A DNA stretch of 64,000 nucleotides from Diphasiastrum complanatum (taxonomy: Eukaryota; Streptophyta; Lycopodiopsida; Lycopodiales; Lycopodiaceae), in the NCBI GenBank assembly GCA_029204225.1, contig MU831889.1:1-64000 (forward strand), given 5' to 3'. How positions within the stretch are numbered: position 1 is the stretch's first letter; each line of letters opens with the position of its first letter. Positions 34,005 through 44,877 of this stretch are shown piece by piece. Both the position numbers and the translations under genes were made by a program. Below the pieces are notes generated by a model. The model did no database searches, was not told the origin of the DNA, and saw nothing but the letters and a program-made list of their open reading frames with translations.

Positions 34005-35087
34005 TTATAGAGTCCCAATGCCCTTGACATCATGTCGGCTCCCATCGCCTAGAATCACTGCTATGTTATTCTCAAGTTCTTTGTACTCGATCAAGATTCT
34101 CTTGTTGCAGGTGATGTGTGAGGTTGCTCCTGAGTCGATGACTACGTTGTAGTCTCGCTCTGTATAGCTTGTTGAAGCCTCATCAAATATTGTGAAGGCT
34201 TCATCACTTTTGTTTGCATCCTCTGATGACTTTGCAGCATTCACCCTTTCGGTCTTGTTCTTTCTTTTGGGGTTGAATCTGCACTCATATGCAGAATGTC
34301 CCTTCTTCTTGCAATGCATGCAAGGCATTGGGTTGAACCAGCACTTGTTGGTTGTGTGTCCTGGCTTGTGACAGTGTTCACATGAGGAAGTTTGTTGGTT
34401 GTCGTTACCTTTGCTCAAAGACTTGGTACTGTCTTGTCGAATCTGGTTTGTTTCTGTTCTTCTTCTTTCCTTTTGTGAAAAGGTCTTCTCCTGATCACTG
34501 TTTCCTTCTCCTTCGTTTCTCATCAGTCTCTCATCAGCGACAAGAATGATAGCATGCTCAAATGTCATGTCTGGTAAACTCAATATGAGCATCCTTAGTG
34601 GGTGATAGGAGGCAGGTAGAGATTTCATGAAGTACATCAACTGTTGTGGTGTTGGGACCTGGTGTTCTTGTCCAGATGCAGCGAGTTGAGAGAAGATCAT
34701 TCTGATCTTCTCAACATGCTAATCCAACTGGTTGCCATTCCATCACATAGATTACAGCTGATTGTGAAGGTGCATCACCGATGCGGTAGTCCTCACTTCG
34801 TACTTCTGCTTTAGTCTTTCTCATGCTTCATGGCTACTTTCACAGTCTTTAATCTGCATGAGTATTTCTTCGTTGATGGACGAAATGATGACTGCCATTG
34901 CGTGCTCATCTTTTCTGGTCCATTCAGCTCTCCTTGGGTCTCCTTACGGAGGCTGCACTTCTGTGAGTTTGGTCACCGACCAGATGCCTTCACCCTTCAG
35001 AAGTGTTTTGATTTTGGATTTCCATATTCTGTAGTTTGCGGTGCCATCAAGACTGATTGCTATTCTCGTTTGGATTGTTGTAGCCAT
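34005..35087 (-). pseudogene. gag: Copia gag and protease
   Basis: From MATTIQTRIAISLDG at 35087 it runs through NYRIWKSKIKTLLKGEG (Gag start), a stop near 34944, SSHEAW, several further stops, then the UBN2 part PTPQQLMYFMKSLPASYHPL. Two CCHC zinc knuckles follow: CEHCHKPGHTTNKC and CMHCKKKGHSAYEC (both C-x2-C-x4-H-x4-C). The protease active site is VVIDSGATSHITCNK. It ends at a TAG after VKGIGTL. At least five stops in all. Confidence 0.85.
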
Positions 35088-35104
35088 ATTGTGTTGTCTT
35101 AGAG

Positions 35105-35123
35105 AATCGCTACTCTGATACCA
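35105..35123 (-). promoter_or_regulatory. Primer-binding site of copia element 2
   Basis: The minus strand reads TGGTATCAGAG next to the LTR end CCACA, complementary to initiator tRNA-Met. Confidence 0.8.
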
Positions 35124-35612
35124 TGTGGCAAAAACAGCTTGTTTATGTCCTTCTTGTTTGTTTTGCATGAAAGTTTGGATTGTCTACAGGATCCTAGGCA
35201 AGTGACTACAGATCACAGATCAGAAGAAAATTCAAGCAATAAAAAATGACGCAAAGGATGAGATGGAAAAAATAGAGAGTAATTGTATTTTTGTTTTTGT
35301 GTTTTTGAGTGAGTCATTCAGTGTCTCGCTCGTTGGCGGCCTGACGCTCCTCTTGGTAGCTGTGTTATGCTCATTGGCATACTTTCATGCACAGCTCTCC
35401 CGTCTATCTCTCCACAAATTCAATTTCCATTCTGTGTGTTAATCAAAAATGCGTATTTATCTCCACTGTGTGGAGTTTACAAGATAGTTAATTAGAGAAT
35501 TACAAGACAAGTTTATGCTAACCAACTAGTTAGTTATCCTCTATTATCGTTGTCTCTCGCAGCTGAGCGTAAAGTACAAGACTCCACGCTCGTCAAACTA
35601 CCAACTGTTAGC
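35124..35612 (-). repeat. 5' LTR of copia element 2
   Basis: On the minus strand it runs from TGGTAGTTTG (35612) to TTTTGCCACA (35124), giving TG...CA ends. Its last 300 bp match 42622-42912 in opposite orientation. The outer boundary at 35612 is inferred from the TG and the neighbouring gypsy LTR. Confidence 0.65.
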
Positions 35613-35614
35613 TC

Positions 35615-35987
35615 GAATCGTTTTCTTTCGATTCATCTCTTCTTCCAGTGTGTTTCGTCATTTGGTTGCAGGGACGAAACACGAACACTTTTCCTTCGGC
35701 CTTTGAGGCATGTTTGACTTTCGACTCGGTCTGTTTCGCTTCGGTTCGATTCGGCCTTCAAAAACTTTTTGTCCTTTGGGGTGGATCATAGTGTTAATGG
35801 ATGTAGTGTTAATCTTTAGGGTTCATGGATGTTAGAGTTAGATGTGAATCCTCCATTCATGTTGAAATCTGAACTATACTATGGCTCTCATGGGAACGAA
35901 CCTACACGTGACAATTGACTCCGTCTCTTTAATGCTAGATTGACTAGATCTTGGATTCAGGTTAGGCAAGGAAAGAAACCCACTACA
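35615..35987 (+). repeat. Putative 5' LTR remnant of gypsy copy 2
   Basis: The segment between TGTTAGCTCG and CACTACA just before the primer site. No second LTR is available in the window to confirm its ends and no clear TATA box is seen. The left boundary meets the copia LTR. Confidence 0.35.
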
Positions 35988-35992
35988 ATTTT

Positions 35993-36010
35993 GGCGCCGT
36001 TGCCGGGGAG
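35993..36010 (+). promoter_or_regulatory. Primer-binding site, tRNA-Asp type
   Basis: TGGCGCCGTTGCCGGGGA is the sequence found after the 5' LTR of many plant Athila/Tat-type gypsy elements. Confidence 0.9.
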
Positions 36011-36319
36011 CTACGCCAATTTTTCAGTTTGCAGCATGTTTGTGGATGGTTAGCTTGCATTAGGCATCTTGTCGTGGCATAAATAGTGGTAGATCTGCAT
36101 TTAGGGTTAGTTTGGGAGTGATTTTGTTTGATTTGAGTGGATTTGCTTGTTTGAAATCTAATTTGATTGTAAAATAGGAAAAGCTATTCAGATCACCAAT
36201 CTTAAGATCCATTTGGATCTGAGATATAAAAAAAAACAACAAAAATTGGTCAAATATGCCAGATTTTGGTCGAAAAGAGATAAAAATCGTCATCGGAGCT
36301 GATAACTTTTTACTCTCTT

Positions 36320-36950
36320 TCAAGAAACCTTCGCCGAATTATAGACACCTTAAATTTTGATCACAAAACCTTCAGTTTGAAGGACAAAGACTAATTCCTA
36401 GCAGATTTTCAAAAACATCAAAAAAACCGTCAAAAAATATCAAAAAATCACCAAAACCCTAAAAATACAGAAAAAGAACCTTCGCCCAATTCACTGTGCA
36501 TAGGTGTGATTCAGATCTATCTACTGCCAGGTCGACGAAGAATAATACCAAAAATAGAGAAGATCAGTTGTCATATTGTCATATTTTTGTCAAAAAAATC
36601 ACTTTTTTGCAAAAATACCAATATTACTCTTGATCCTTTGCCAAAACCTTCGCCGAGTTTCCAAAACATTGTATTTATAGTAAAATACTATTTTTGAGTT
36701 CGACGAATATTCTTCTTGTACAGATCATAGAAAATCTTGATTTTTACTCTCACCAAACTACAAAAGTTGTATTTTCTTGTGTCAAAAACCTTCGCTAGGT
36801 TTACTCTAGTTTTATTTGTGTCAGATCTTGCATCTGAGAGTTCGACAAAGGTTATTACCCGAGAAATTGTCAGAAAAGTTGATCAGAGAGTTTTTTTTTT
36901 TTTTTCCAAAATAGCACTATTGAACCTTCGCTGACCCAACCTTCGCCAGT
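36320..36950 (+). repeat. Leader with dispersed AACCTTCGC motif
   Basis: AACCTTCGC occurs six times (about 36326, 36478, 36645, 36786, 36923 and 36939) with variable spacing and no longer repeat around it. Copy 1 keeps eroded versions (28720, 28851). Confidence 0.7.
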
Positions 36951-36981
36951 CCTATTTTTAGGTTTTGATTTTTTCTTCAGA

Positions 36982-38221
36982 TCTATGCTGAATCCTGTGA
37001 AGTCTATGACGAAATTTTCTCTCAAGATAAACTTAAACTTTTTCCTATGGCCTTAACAGACGCAACACAAGATTGGTACTATAATCAAGATAAAACTGGG
37101 CGTACAGATTGGGAGGTTGTTAAAATAGTCCTTATCACACGGTTCAAACCGCGGAAGTTTATGGAAGACCCTTTCCTACTTTTAACTAAAATTAAAATGG
37201 GAAAGGAGAAAATGGTGGTGGCTTCAGTCTTGCTGGACAGTCTTTATAGCAATGCCCATAACCACAGTCACGACAGAATGATACAAATTTCCCTTTATTT
37301 GGACATTCTGCAACTCTGTGATTTTCTCCACATGCAAAGCATTCAAGTGGTGCTCTGGTCCAATTTCTAGAGGCCTGTTGAGTGACAACATAAATAACAT
37401 ACTGTTCCGAAGATCCACCTTCTTGATCATTACCATAGTTCCATTGCTCAACACTTCCGTAAGGTTATGGTTCCATCAAATTGGCAGGAGGAGCGGAGTG
37501 CTTTGGTGGGGCAGATAAAGCTAAACGTTCCGGGTATCCAAGAGCAGATTGTCTCAGTCTTGCTGCTGGATTTCCTCCATATTGTGGTTCTCGATATCCC
37601 AATATCGTTGCTGAATTATCCGAGGGTTGAAGTTGCAAAAAGCAGTCTCATGGTCAGGGGAATTACACAGATGGCAAACACTAATTTCCATTCGTTTTTT
37701 CAATTAAGGACACTCGTTCACTGTGTGATTTCATGTACAAATAGAACACTAGACATTTTTCCTGGTAGGACAAGTCTTTGCAAATTTTTCAAGTTCCTTG
37801 TTTGCTTTTCCGTGAAAATCTTCCAATGCTTTGATCTTTTCATCAAATTGCGAGTGCAACTTTTCCATCTGTTTCTGCTGGTTCTTCCCAAGTTTCTCGA
37901 ACTCGTTGAGCATCATTTATGTAGTAGCGTTGGCATTCGTTGATGCAATAGTGGTGGATGTTGTAGTAGTCTGTCCTGTTGTATAAGACAACATACTGAT
38001 ATTCGGCTCATCATCTGAATCTTCATCCTCCTTCCGAATTGCATCGTCCATAGCATTTCGCAAGAGTGCATACTCATTATGACGTTTCAGCTCACGTTTG
38101 ATCCGTTTAGGTAGACCTGACAAAAACCACATAGTCATGGCATTTTCGTTAATCAGCTCAAGTTCGCACTCAGATTTGAGGCGTTTCACCCGTTCCCTAT
38201 AAATTTGATAACAATCAAGCG
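36982..38221 (+). pseudogene. gag: Gypsy gag with internal inversion
   Basis: The plus strand 36982-37205 reads KLKLFPMALTDATQDWYYNQ and KIVLITRFKPRKFMEDPF, ending KIKMGKEK. From there gag continues only on the minus strand, read from 38221 back to 37206: YRERVKRLKSECELELINEN, MTMWFLSGLPKRIKREL, a Gln/Lys-rich helix, then zinc knuckles CHLCNSPDHETAFC, CFACGENHRVAEC and CRDCGYGHCYKDC. The protein order is normal for gag only if the 1016-bp block is flipped. Downstream, the plus strand resumes with SSGVSLMVVTRAQKQKEP. Several stops and frame slips occur in the inverted part. Confidence 0.75.
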
Positions 38222-39774
38222 AAGCCCATTAGCTCAGGCGTATCCTTGATGGTGGTCACCAGAGCACAAAAGCAGAAAGAACCAATGGTGGATCTAGTAT
38301 CTACTGATTCTATACCATTGAACGATATACCAACAACATCTACAGTCTATCCAAATCTTCATGCAGAAAAAAGAAGATATCAAGATATGAGGTAGTGGAT
38401 TAAACATCTGCAAGAAGAAGAGGAGCTTGAAGCTGCTAAAGCAACAGCTGAAGTTTGTTCTTCACCATTGCAGCCACCAAGAAATTCACGTATAGATATG
38501 AATGATTAGTTGCATCATCATGAAGAACCCTTCAAGATGACTGAACCAGAAGCGCCGCAAACAGAATTGCTCATGAATATCCTATTTAGTAAGATTAATA
38601 TCTCATTGGGAGAGTTCCTGAAGTTGGTGCCAAAAGCAAAAGAAGTCTTAGCGCAAAAGTTAGCTCAATTAGAACCAGAAGTCCATCAGGAGCCACTTTT
38701 TGTGCTGGATTTGAAGAATCTAATGAAGTACTCCATGTCGGAGCCGATTGGGACAATGAACAAAAGAATATCACTCTGCCGATACAGCATAGACAATTTT
38801 CTAAGGAAGCAGCTGTGATAGATGGCGGTTCAGGAGTTAACCTGATTTCTACAAAGCTATGTGCAAAATGGGGTCTTACAAAGATCAAGCCTACGACTTT
38901 TGCCATTAAGCTAGTTGATCAAACGATAGTTCATCTGCGAGGAATGGTTGAAGATATATTTGTCAGAATTGCGGGAGTACAGTTCGTCATTACTTTCGTA
39001 GTAATGGACTTACCAGAAGCACCAAATGTCTACCAAGTCCTATTGGGACGTCCATGGTTACGAGTTGCGCAAGTAATTCATTATTGGAGTACCGGAAAAA
39101 TCACTTTTGAAAATCGTGAACGTGCAATGAAAGTTGATCTTACAACTTGGACTATCAAACCAGTGGTTCAAAAAGAGGATGATGATTCATCAACAATGGA
39201 TCGTACTTGTGACCGTCTAGAGAAAAATTTGGGAGCTCATTACGATTCTCAAATTGATACTGTCAACTAGAATGAAGCTCTTGCAACGATTGATTGTACA
39301 GCAGGATATACATGTCAACAAGATAATCAGTCATATTTGAGCGAGATTTTTTTATTGGATCGAACCTTGGATACACCGATCACGTTTCCATTGAATGTGC
39401 TGAATGTAGCTTGGATATCAACGGAACCTATACCAGATCCGATTGAAGATGATCTCATACTTGTGAGTCATGCCTTGACTTATGATGACAATGCAGAACT
39501 TACGGATGAGCAGATTCTAAATCATATGGATCCGACCAAATTTGGAGTGCGTAATGTTCCTGATGAACCAACAATAAAACTGCCCAAAGCAGTTATATTG
39601 AAGGAAGATAGGATCACAGGATCGATGATGAAGAAACAAGCTAAACAACATTATATTACGGTCCTGAAATGGGAAAATCCTCCTCAAAAGATTGATTCAG
39701 AGAATGTGCCACCCTTACTGGATAAAGGCACCATCGTCTCGGAAGTCATCACCTCCACGATCAATTCTTGCTAA
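38222..39774 (+). pseudogene. pol: Gypsy protease region
   Basis: The region from about 38257 reads MVVTRAQKQKEP, EFLKLVPKAKEVLAQKLAQ and, after a shift, VIDGGSGVNLISTKLCAKWG. D-G-G-S replaces the usual D-S/T-G, a form common in Athila/Tat-like retropepsins (LIDGGSGVNI). The C-terminal flap and helix VYQVLLGRPWLRVAQ follow. A TAG at 39268 and later shifts separate it from the linker ILNHMDPTKFGVRNVPDEP. The sister copy has the same order. Confidence 0.8.
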
Positions 39775-41766
39775 GAAAGCTAAGCGAAGATCCAAGACAA
39801 GTCCTTTCGAAAAAGAACAAGCAGATGTAGTCCAGCATGATATGCCTGAACATTTTAGACGTTATACATTGGATGATGTGGTTATCATGTTACCTAACGT
39901 GCATCGTGAACCTGAAGAACATGTGCCAGACTCAAAAGATGTTTACGATGGCCCAGCTAGGACACAGCCAATGAATCTTGCTGAACCAGGAGAATCGGAA
40001 TAGATTGTACAAGTTGGTTCACAACTTAATCCTGAACAGTATCAAGCACTCCGCATGTTACTTATTAAATATCAAGATTGCTTTGCATGGACTTATCAAG
40101 TTCTAAAGGGTATTCCGACATAGTGATTGAACATACCATACCTTTAGTACCTGATGCAGTTTCAAAGGTTACAAAGTTCTATCGCTGTAATCCTAATGTT
40201 GCGGATCTGATAAAGAAAGACTGCTTGACGCCGATTTCATTTATGAGATCGAGCATACCGAATGGATCTCATCGATTGTCATTGTTTCTAAGAAGAATGG
40301 GAAATTGAGAATATGTGTGAATCTCAAGACGTTGAACAAAGTGACGCAAAAGGATCACTTTTCGTTAGCATTTTGGATCGCCTTGCTGGAGCGGAAGCTT
40401 ATAGTTTCTTGGATGGATTTAGTGGTTACAACCAGGTTAAGATAGCACCTGCCGATCGTCACAAAACCGCTTTTGCAATAGAATGGAGCACCTATGCTTA
40501 CAAAATAATGTCGTTTGGACTCTGTAATGCACCAAGTTCATTCCAAAGAGTAATGCAATTTGCTTTTAAAGATTATCTGCAAAAATTCTTTCAAATTTAC
40601 TTGGATGACCTAGGAGTCCATAGTATAGATACAGACCACCTGGATCGATTAGAGAAAGTATTTGAAAGATGTCGCAAATATCAAATTTCTCTAAATCCAA
40701 AAAAATGTCAGATATGGGTTTCCCACTGAGTTGTGCTTGGACATGTGATATCAAGACATGGTATTGCCACAGATTATTCTAAAATCAAGGTTATTGTGGA
40801 ATTGACACCGCCAACAAGAATCTGTGAAGTTTATGTGTTTATGGGTAATGCAAACTATCATCGAATTTTTATTATCTTCTTTGCGAATTTAGCACGACCT
40901 ATATACAAATTGACTATTGTTCCTATTTCGACAATAGAGGCGTTAGAAGCCTTTGAAAAGTTAGAAAAAAAAACATTAACTGCAGCACCAATGTTGCATT
41001 CTCCAGATTGGACGGTAGAACTTCATGTTCATACGGATGCCTCGAAATATGCCATTGGATCAGTTTTGACGCAGCCAGATAAATATAAGAAAGATTATCC
41101 TATACGATTTGCAAGCAGACAACTTACAGATCTAGAGAAGAATTATTCAACAACACAACGTGAGGCGTTAGCCATGATTTTCGAAAATTTTGTCACTACC
41201 TCATGAAAACACACTTTGCATTTTATACGAATCACCAGCCGTTACTTTACTTGGTAAACAAGACATGCAATACTGGACGTATTGCAAGAAGGTTATTATT
41301 ATTAACTAAATTTGACTTTCAAATTGTGGTTCGAAAGGGGAAGCAACATTATCTAGCCGATCACGTTTCACGAATTGAATCCGCACCAGTTAATACTGAA
41401 GTGGATGATGAATTACCAGATGCTGCATTGTTCTATGTAGAAGCAGTACCTGAGTGGGCAGCGGATATTGTTGAGTACCTGATGCTAGGACAACCGAATG
41501 ACTCCTTGACAAAAATACAGAAGAGACAATTGATTCATAAGGCTCAACCTTATCAATTGATTGCAAGACAGTTGTATCGTCGTGGATCATACAATAATTT
41601 ATGTAGATGTGTTTTACCGCATGAAGTACCAAATTTAATCATGTTTTCACATGATGGCATGGGTGGAGGACACTTCTCTACAGATATTACTATTCGCAAA
41701 CTTTTGCAATCATGTTGTTGGTGGCCTACTCTTCATAAGGAGACAAAATTTTATTCAGACATGTGA
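39775..41766 (+). pseudogene. pol: Gypsy reverse transcriptase and RNase H
   Basis: Pieces in several frames: DCFAWTYQ and VIEHTIPLVPDA (RT entry), SSIVIVSKKNGKLRICVN, then from 40313 FLDGFSGYNQVKIAPADR, TAFAIEWSTYAYKIMSFGL and the catalytic box QIYLDDLGVHS (YLDD intact). The thumb follows a TGA at 40727 (VLGHVISRHGIATD). RNase H has HTDASKYAIGSVLTQ and YSTTQREALAMIF, then HFAFYTNHQPLLYLVN from 41203. The tail (RKGKQHYLADHVSRIE) leads into the integrase zinc finger. About five breaks in 2 kb. Confidence 0.85.
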
Positions 41767-42420
41767 TGTTTGCCAGCGAGCACAACGACCTAGTAGACAA
41801 AACTATGAACCCTTGCATCCGGTTTTATCGCAAGCACCGTTTGAAAAATGGGAGCTGGATTATGTTGGTCCTATTCATCCTACCGTGCAAGGATCTCAGG
41901 CCCGATACATTATCGTAACAACTGATTATATGACCGAGTGAGTTGAAGCCAAAGCTGTATAAGTTGCTGATGCAAAATCTATGGCCAAGTTTCTGTATGA
42001 AAATATTGTAATCAGATTTGGATCTCCGATCGAGATTGTTAGTGACCGGGGTACACACTTTGTCAATCAAACAATAAAGTGTTTATTGGAAGATTTTTTT
42101 TGTTATACACAGATTTAGCACTCCCTACTATCCCAGAGGGAATGGCCAAGCTGAATCTTCCACTAAGATTCTCTGCACCATTATGACAAAGACAGTTGAA
42201 GCAAGTCAGTCTGATTGGGAACATAAAATGTATGCAACATTATGGGCATTCAAAATCGCATACAAAAATAGTACAAATCAAACGCCCTTTCAACTGGTCT
42301 ATGGTCAAGATGTTGTCATGCCGATTGAATTTTTAATCCCATCTTTACGCATAGCGGCAACAGAACGGTTAAATGATGATAGGTCTTTACAACTATGTCA
42401 TGAAGATAAGCATTGAGCAC
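41560..42420 (+). pseudogene. pol: Gypsy integrase, 3'-truncated
   Basis: The zinc-binding part reads HDGMGGGHFSTDITIRKLLQ, then TCDVCQRAQRPSR (H and CxxC kept). Core: KWELDYVGP (first Asp), TDY, IEIVSDRGTHFVNQ (second Asp), and, after a frameshift near 42100, YYPRGNGQAESSTK (Glu). TPFQLVYGQDVVMPIEF closes the core. It stops at about 42415 (LCHEDKH-stop). The C-terminal end is missing. Confidence 0.85.
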
Positions 42421-42621
42421 TGCGAAAAAGCAAGCACAGAAATTGTTAGAGATCAACATTGGAAGTAAGAAAATAACCTTACATCGACCTAACCAATGAT
42501 CTGCATTGGACCAATGATGGCGTCGTCCTTGCAGTGAGATCGTCATTCTTGACTCGCCTTCCGCGTCACGACGTCGTACTAGGCATACATCGTCAGCTGC
42601 GCTTCCACCCCCTGCTGTTGT

Positions 42622-42912
42622 TCGCGAGAGAGATAGGAGAGCTGTGCATGAAAGTCTGCCAACGAGCAGAACACAGCTACCAAGAGGAGCATCAGGCCGC
42701 CAACTAGCGAGACACTGAATGACTCACTCAAAAACAGAAAAACGGAAATACAATTACTCTCTATTTTTTCCATCTTATCATTTGCGTCATTTTCGATTGC
42801 TTGAATCTTCTTCTGATCTGTGATCTATAGTCGCTTGCTTAGGATCCTGCAGACAATCCAAACTTTCGCGCAAAAGAAACAAGGAGGACAAAAACAAGTT
42901 GTTTCCACCACA
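42622..42912 (+). repeat. Partial copia LTR, inverted relative to 35124-35612
   Basis: From GAGAGCTGTGCATGAAAGT to GTTTCCACCACA it matches the minus strand of 35420-35124 (shared CGAGACACTGAATGACTCACT, CTGATCTGTGATCT and AGACAATCCAAACTTTC). It lacks the 5' half, and no primer site follows. It may be a truncated solo LTR. Confidence 0.8.
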
Positions 42913-43569
42913 CAAGTGATGTGTATTTAATATATGTTACGTTTTTATTTCTATATTGAAGGTATGTTCTTGGCAATTTTTCAGCTATTGGTCATGCTGT
43001 TATAATTTTAATAATCACGATTGCATTTTGCTTTGTGTCTGTGTTGTATGATCACATTGCATGCTAAACCAGGGGCTTGGAACAATTAGGTACGTTATCT
43101 AAACTAGGATAGTGGGCGAATAACCCTCTGTCTTTTGAATGGGGGATTGGGCTCTAAATGACAAGCCCAAGTCCTCCAATTGACACAACTTTTTGTATAT
43201 AGTGGGCAAGGGCTGACAACTCTCTACTATATTACAGGTGCCAACGAATGACACTAGAAAACAAACGAGACAGATACAAGTACAAGCAATCCCCAACCTT
43301 GTTATAATGCACATGTGTTGGGGTATAAAAACATAGCTTGTAGCCGCATCTGTTATGAAAAAAAATATTATTTTTCAAATTTTACATTTTAAGATTGGCC
43401 CAAATTTCATATAAACAATATATTTAATCCATACAAGTGCGAGATGCTAGTGGATATGAACAAGTTGGGTGGGATGGTTAAGCACTAAGTCTCTTTAAAT
43501 ACATATCTCAATCTTATCTGTTTTCTCTTCACACCAGTATAATTGTCATTGAGAAGTCTATATTTTTAG

Positions 43570-44409
43570 GTTTTTTTGTAAATTAACTATTGATACAATC
43601 TATGATGCTCTTGACAGAGCCTCAAGTCTCTTCTCGTGCTCATGGACGTTGACAAAAGTTGCAATGTCTTGGATGGTACAGTCAGAAAAAAATCAAGATC
43701 AGAAATAAACACGATATTAGATCCAGAACCCAGAGTTGTAGCCATAAGTGTTATTGTTACAAATGATAAACAGGGTGGGGCGATTGTAAAAACTGCAACA
43801 ACATCTATAGAGACCACACCTATAGAAGTGCCATAGAGGCGCTTTTTCCACCCAGATGTGAAGAAATTGAAAGACAAGCCACTCCGTCTGCAAAACCCAC
43901 TATGAGTTTAGCAAAGTACACAACACTGGAGAGTAGATATGCAAAACTAGATGCGTATAAGGAGAAAATGTTTTGTCAAAAAGAAATCGTTGAGTTAGAG
44001 AACAGAAGGTTGAAAAGTCTTGGATAAATTGCAAAATGTTGGACTTGACTTAGACAGCGAAAGAGAAAAAAAGGAGTGGTACAAAGACACACTACATCTT
44101 GAAAGACAAGCAGCTATGCATTGTGAAGAAGTGCAAAATCTTAGAAATAAGTTGGAGGCAAAAAGAATGAATTCCAAAAATCTAAGGGCTAAGTTGTTAC
44201 TTTTGCCAACGAACACAAAAGGATTTTTCATTAGTGACTCCCAGAGATTTGTCGCATTTCAAACAAACATCTTGTACATATGCTCATTGGTACCACCTGT
44301 GTCTGATGCAGTATATCAAAGAAGGACCTCTTGTTATCGACAAATGAATCCTTTGTCGGATGGGCCTATTATTGAGGGGGAAGCTTTGTCGCAACATGTC
44401 GCACTCTAA
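43570..44409 (+). pseudogene. Coiled-coil protein remnant, family unknown
   Basis: Three frames contribute: MDVDKSCNVLDGTVRKKSRS (43639-43836), LAKYTTLESRYAKLDAYKEK followed by QKEIVELENRRLKSLG (about 43906-44025), then VGLDLDSEREKKEWYKDTLH and LRNKLEAKRMNSKNLRAKLL (44041-44206). The heptad pattern of the last two suggests one coiled coil broken by a single-base shift near 44025. The tail is not recognised. It may be a retroelement accessory protein or a host remnant. Confidence 0.35.
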
Positions 44410-44619
44410 AAAATTTCAGTGAATCATCTAAAAGTAGTGCATGTGAGTGTGTTAGATTGGTCGGGTTCTATGCAAGCTATCTCCGAGTGTGGTTCAAAAG
44501 ACCCATAGGTAAGAAAAATATGTCCAAATTGTAGTTGGCTTGGTCCATACCAATTTTCCTTTACCAAAAGGCCAAGATTTTTTGTTGACCTAAAGATACA
44601 AGACTCTTCATCTACAAAA

Positions 44620-44870
44620 AGATGATCTTTGGGCAAGGGAGAGAGAGGTGGGGTGAGCAGCGGCAGGGCAAAGGCAAGGGAGCGGAGGGCAGAGAGTGGA
44701 GCAGTAGGGGAAAGGCAGGTCAGGGCAGACAGAAGGAGAGAGCAGGGCAGCAAATAGTAGGGGAGAGGAGAAGAGGGGTGAGCAGCAGTAGGGCAAGGGG
44801 AAGGGAGCGAGGCAGGGCATGAAGGGAGCGAGGGGAAGGAAAGTTAGCAGAACAGCAGGTAGGGAGATGA
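44620..44870 (+). repeat. Purine-rich low-complexity tract
   Basis: About 250 bp composed largely of G and A on the plus strand, built of GGGCAAGGGAG, GAGCAGCAG and AGGGGAGAGG-like units. Open frames on both strands here are compositional. Confidence 0.8.
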
Positions 44871-44877
44871 AGACAGG

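Larger units (their letters stand above)
31340..35612 (-). mobile_element. Copia element 2, minus strand, decayed
   Basis: Read leftward it has, in order: LTR (35612-35124), primer site, gag with two zinc knuckles, protease, integrase, RT and RNase H (to about 31350). This is the Ty1/copia order. Numerous stops and frameshifts interrupt it. After RNase H it meets a coiled-coil ORF and an unlike LTR, so its own 3' LTR is not in place. A partial copy of its LTR lies in plus orientation at 42622-42912. Confidence 0.85.
35615..42420 (+). mobile_element. Gypsy copy 2
   Basis: A Ty3/gypsy element with primer site TGGCGCCGTTGCCGGGGA at 35993-36010, leader, gag, protease, RT, RNase H and integrase in the gypsy order. 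Gag is interrupted by a 1-kb inversion (37206-38221). The 3' end is missing: integrase runs out at about 42420 and neither PPT nor 3' LTR follows, only a fragment of copia LTR. Copy 1 at 28450-29700 is a shorter sister. Confidence 0.85.

Noticed and set aside
44424-44822. Pro/Leu/Ser-rich and Gly/Arg-rich open frames on opposite strands
   Set aside because: They come from the purine-rich tract; no start context, motif or splice signal supports them.
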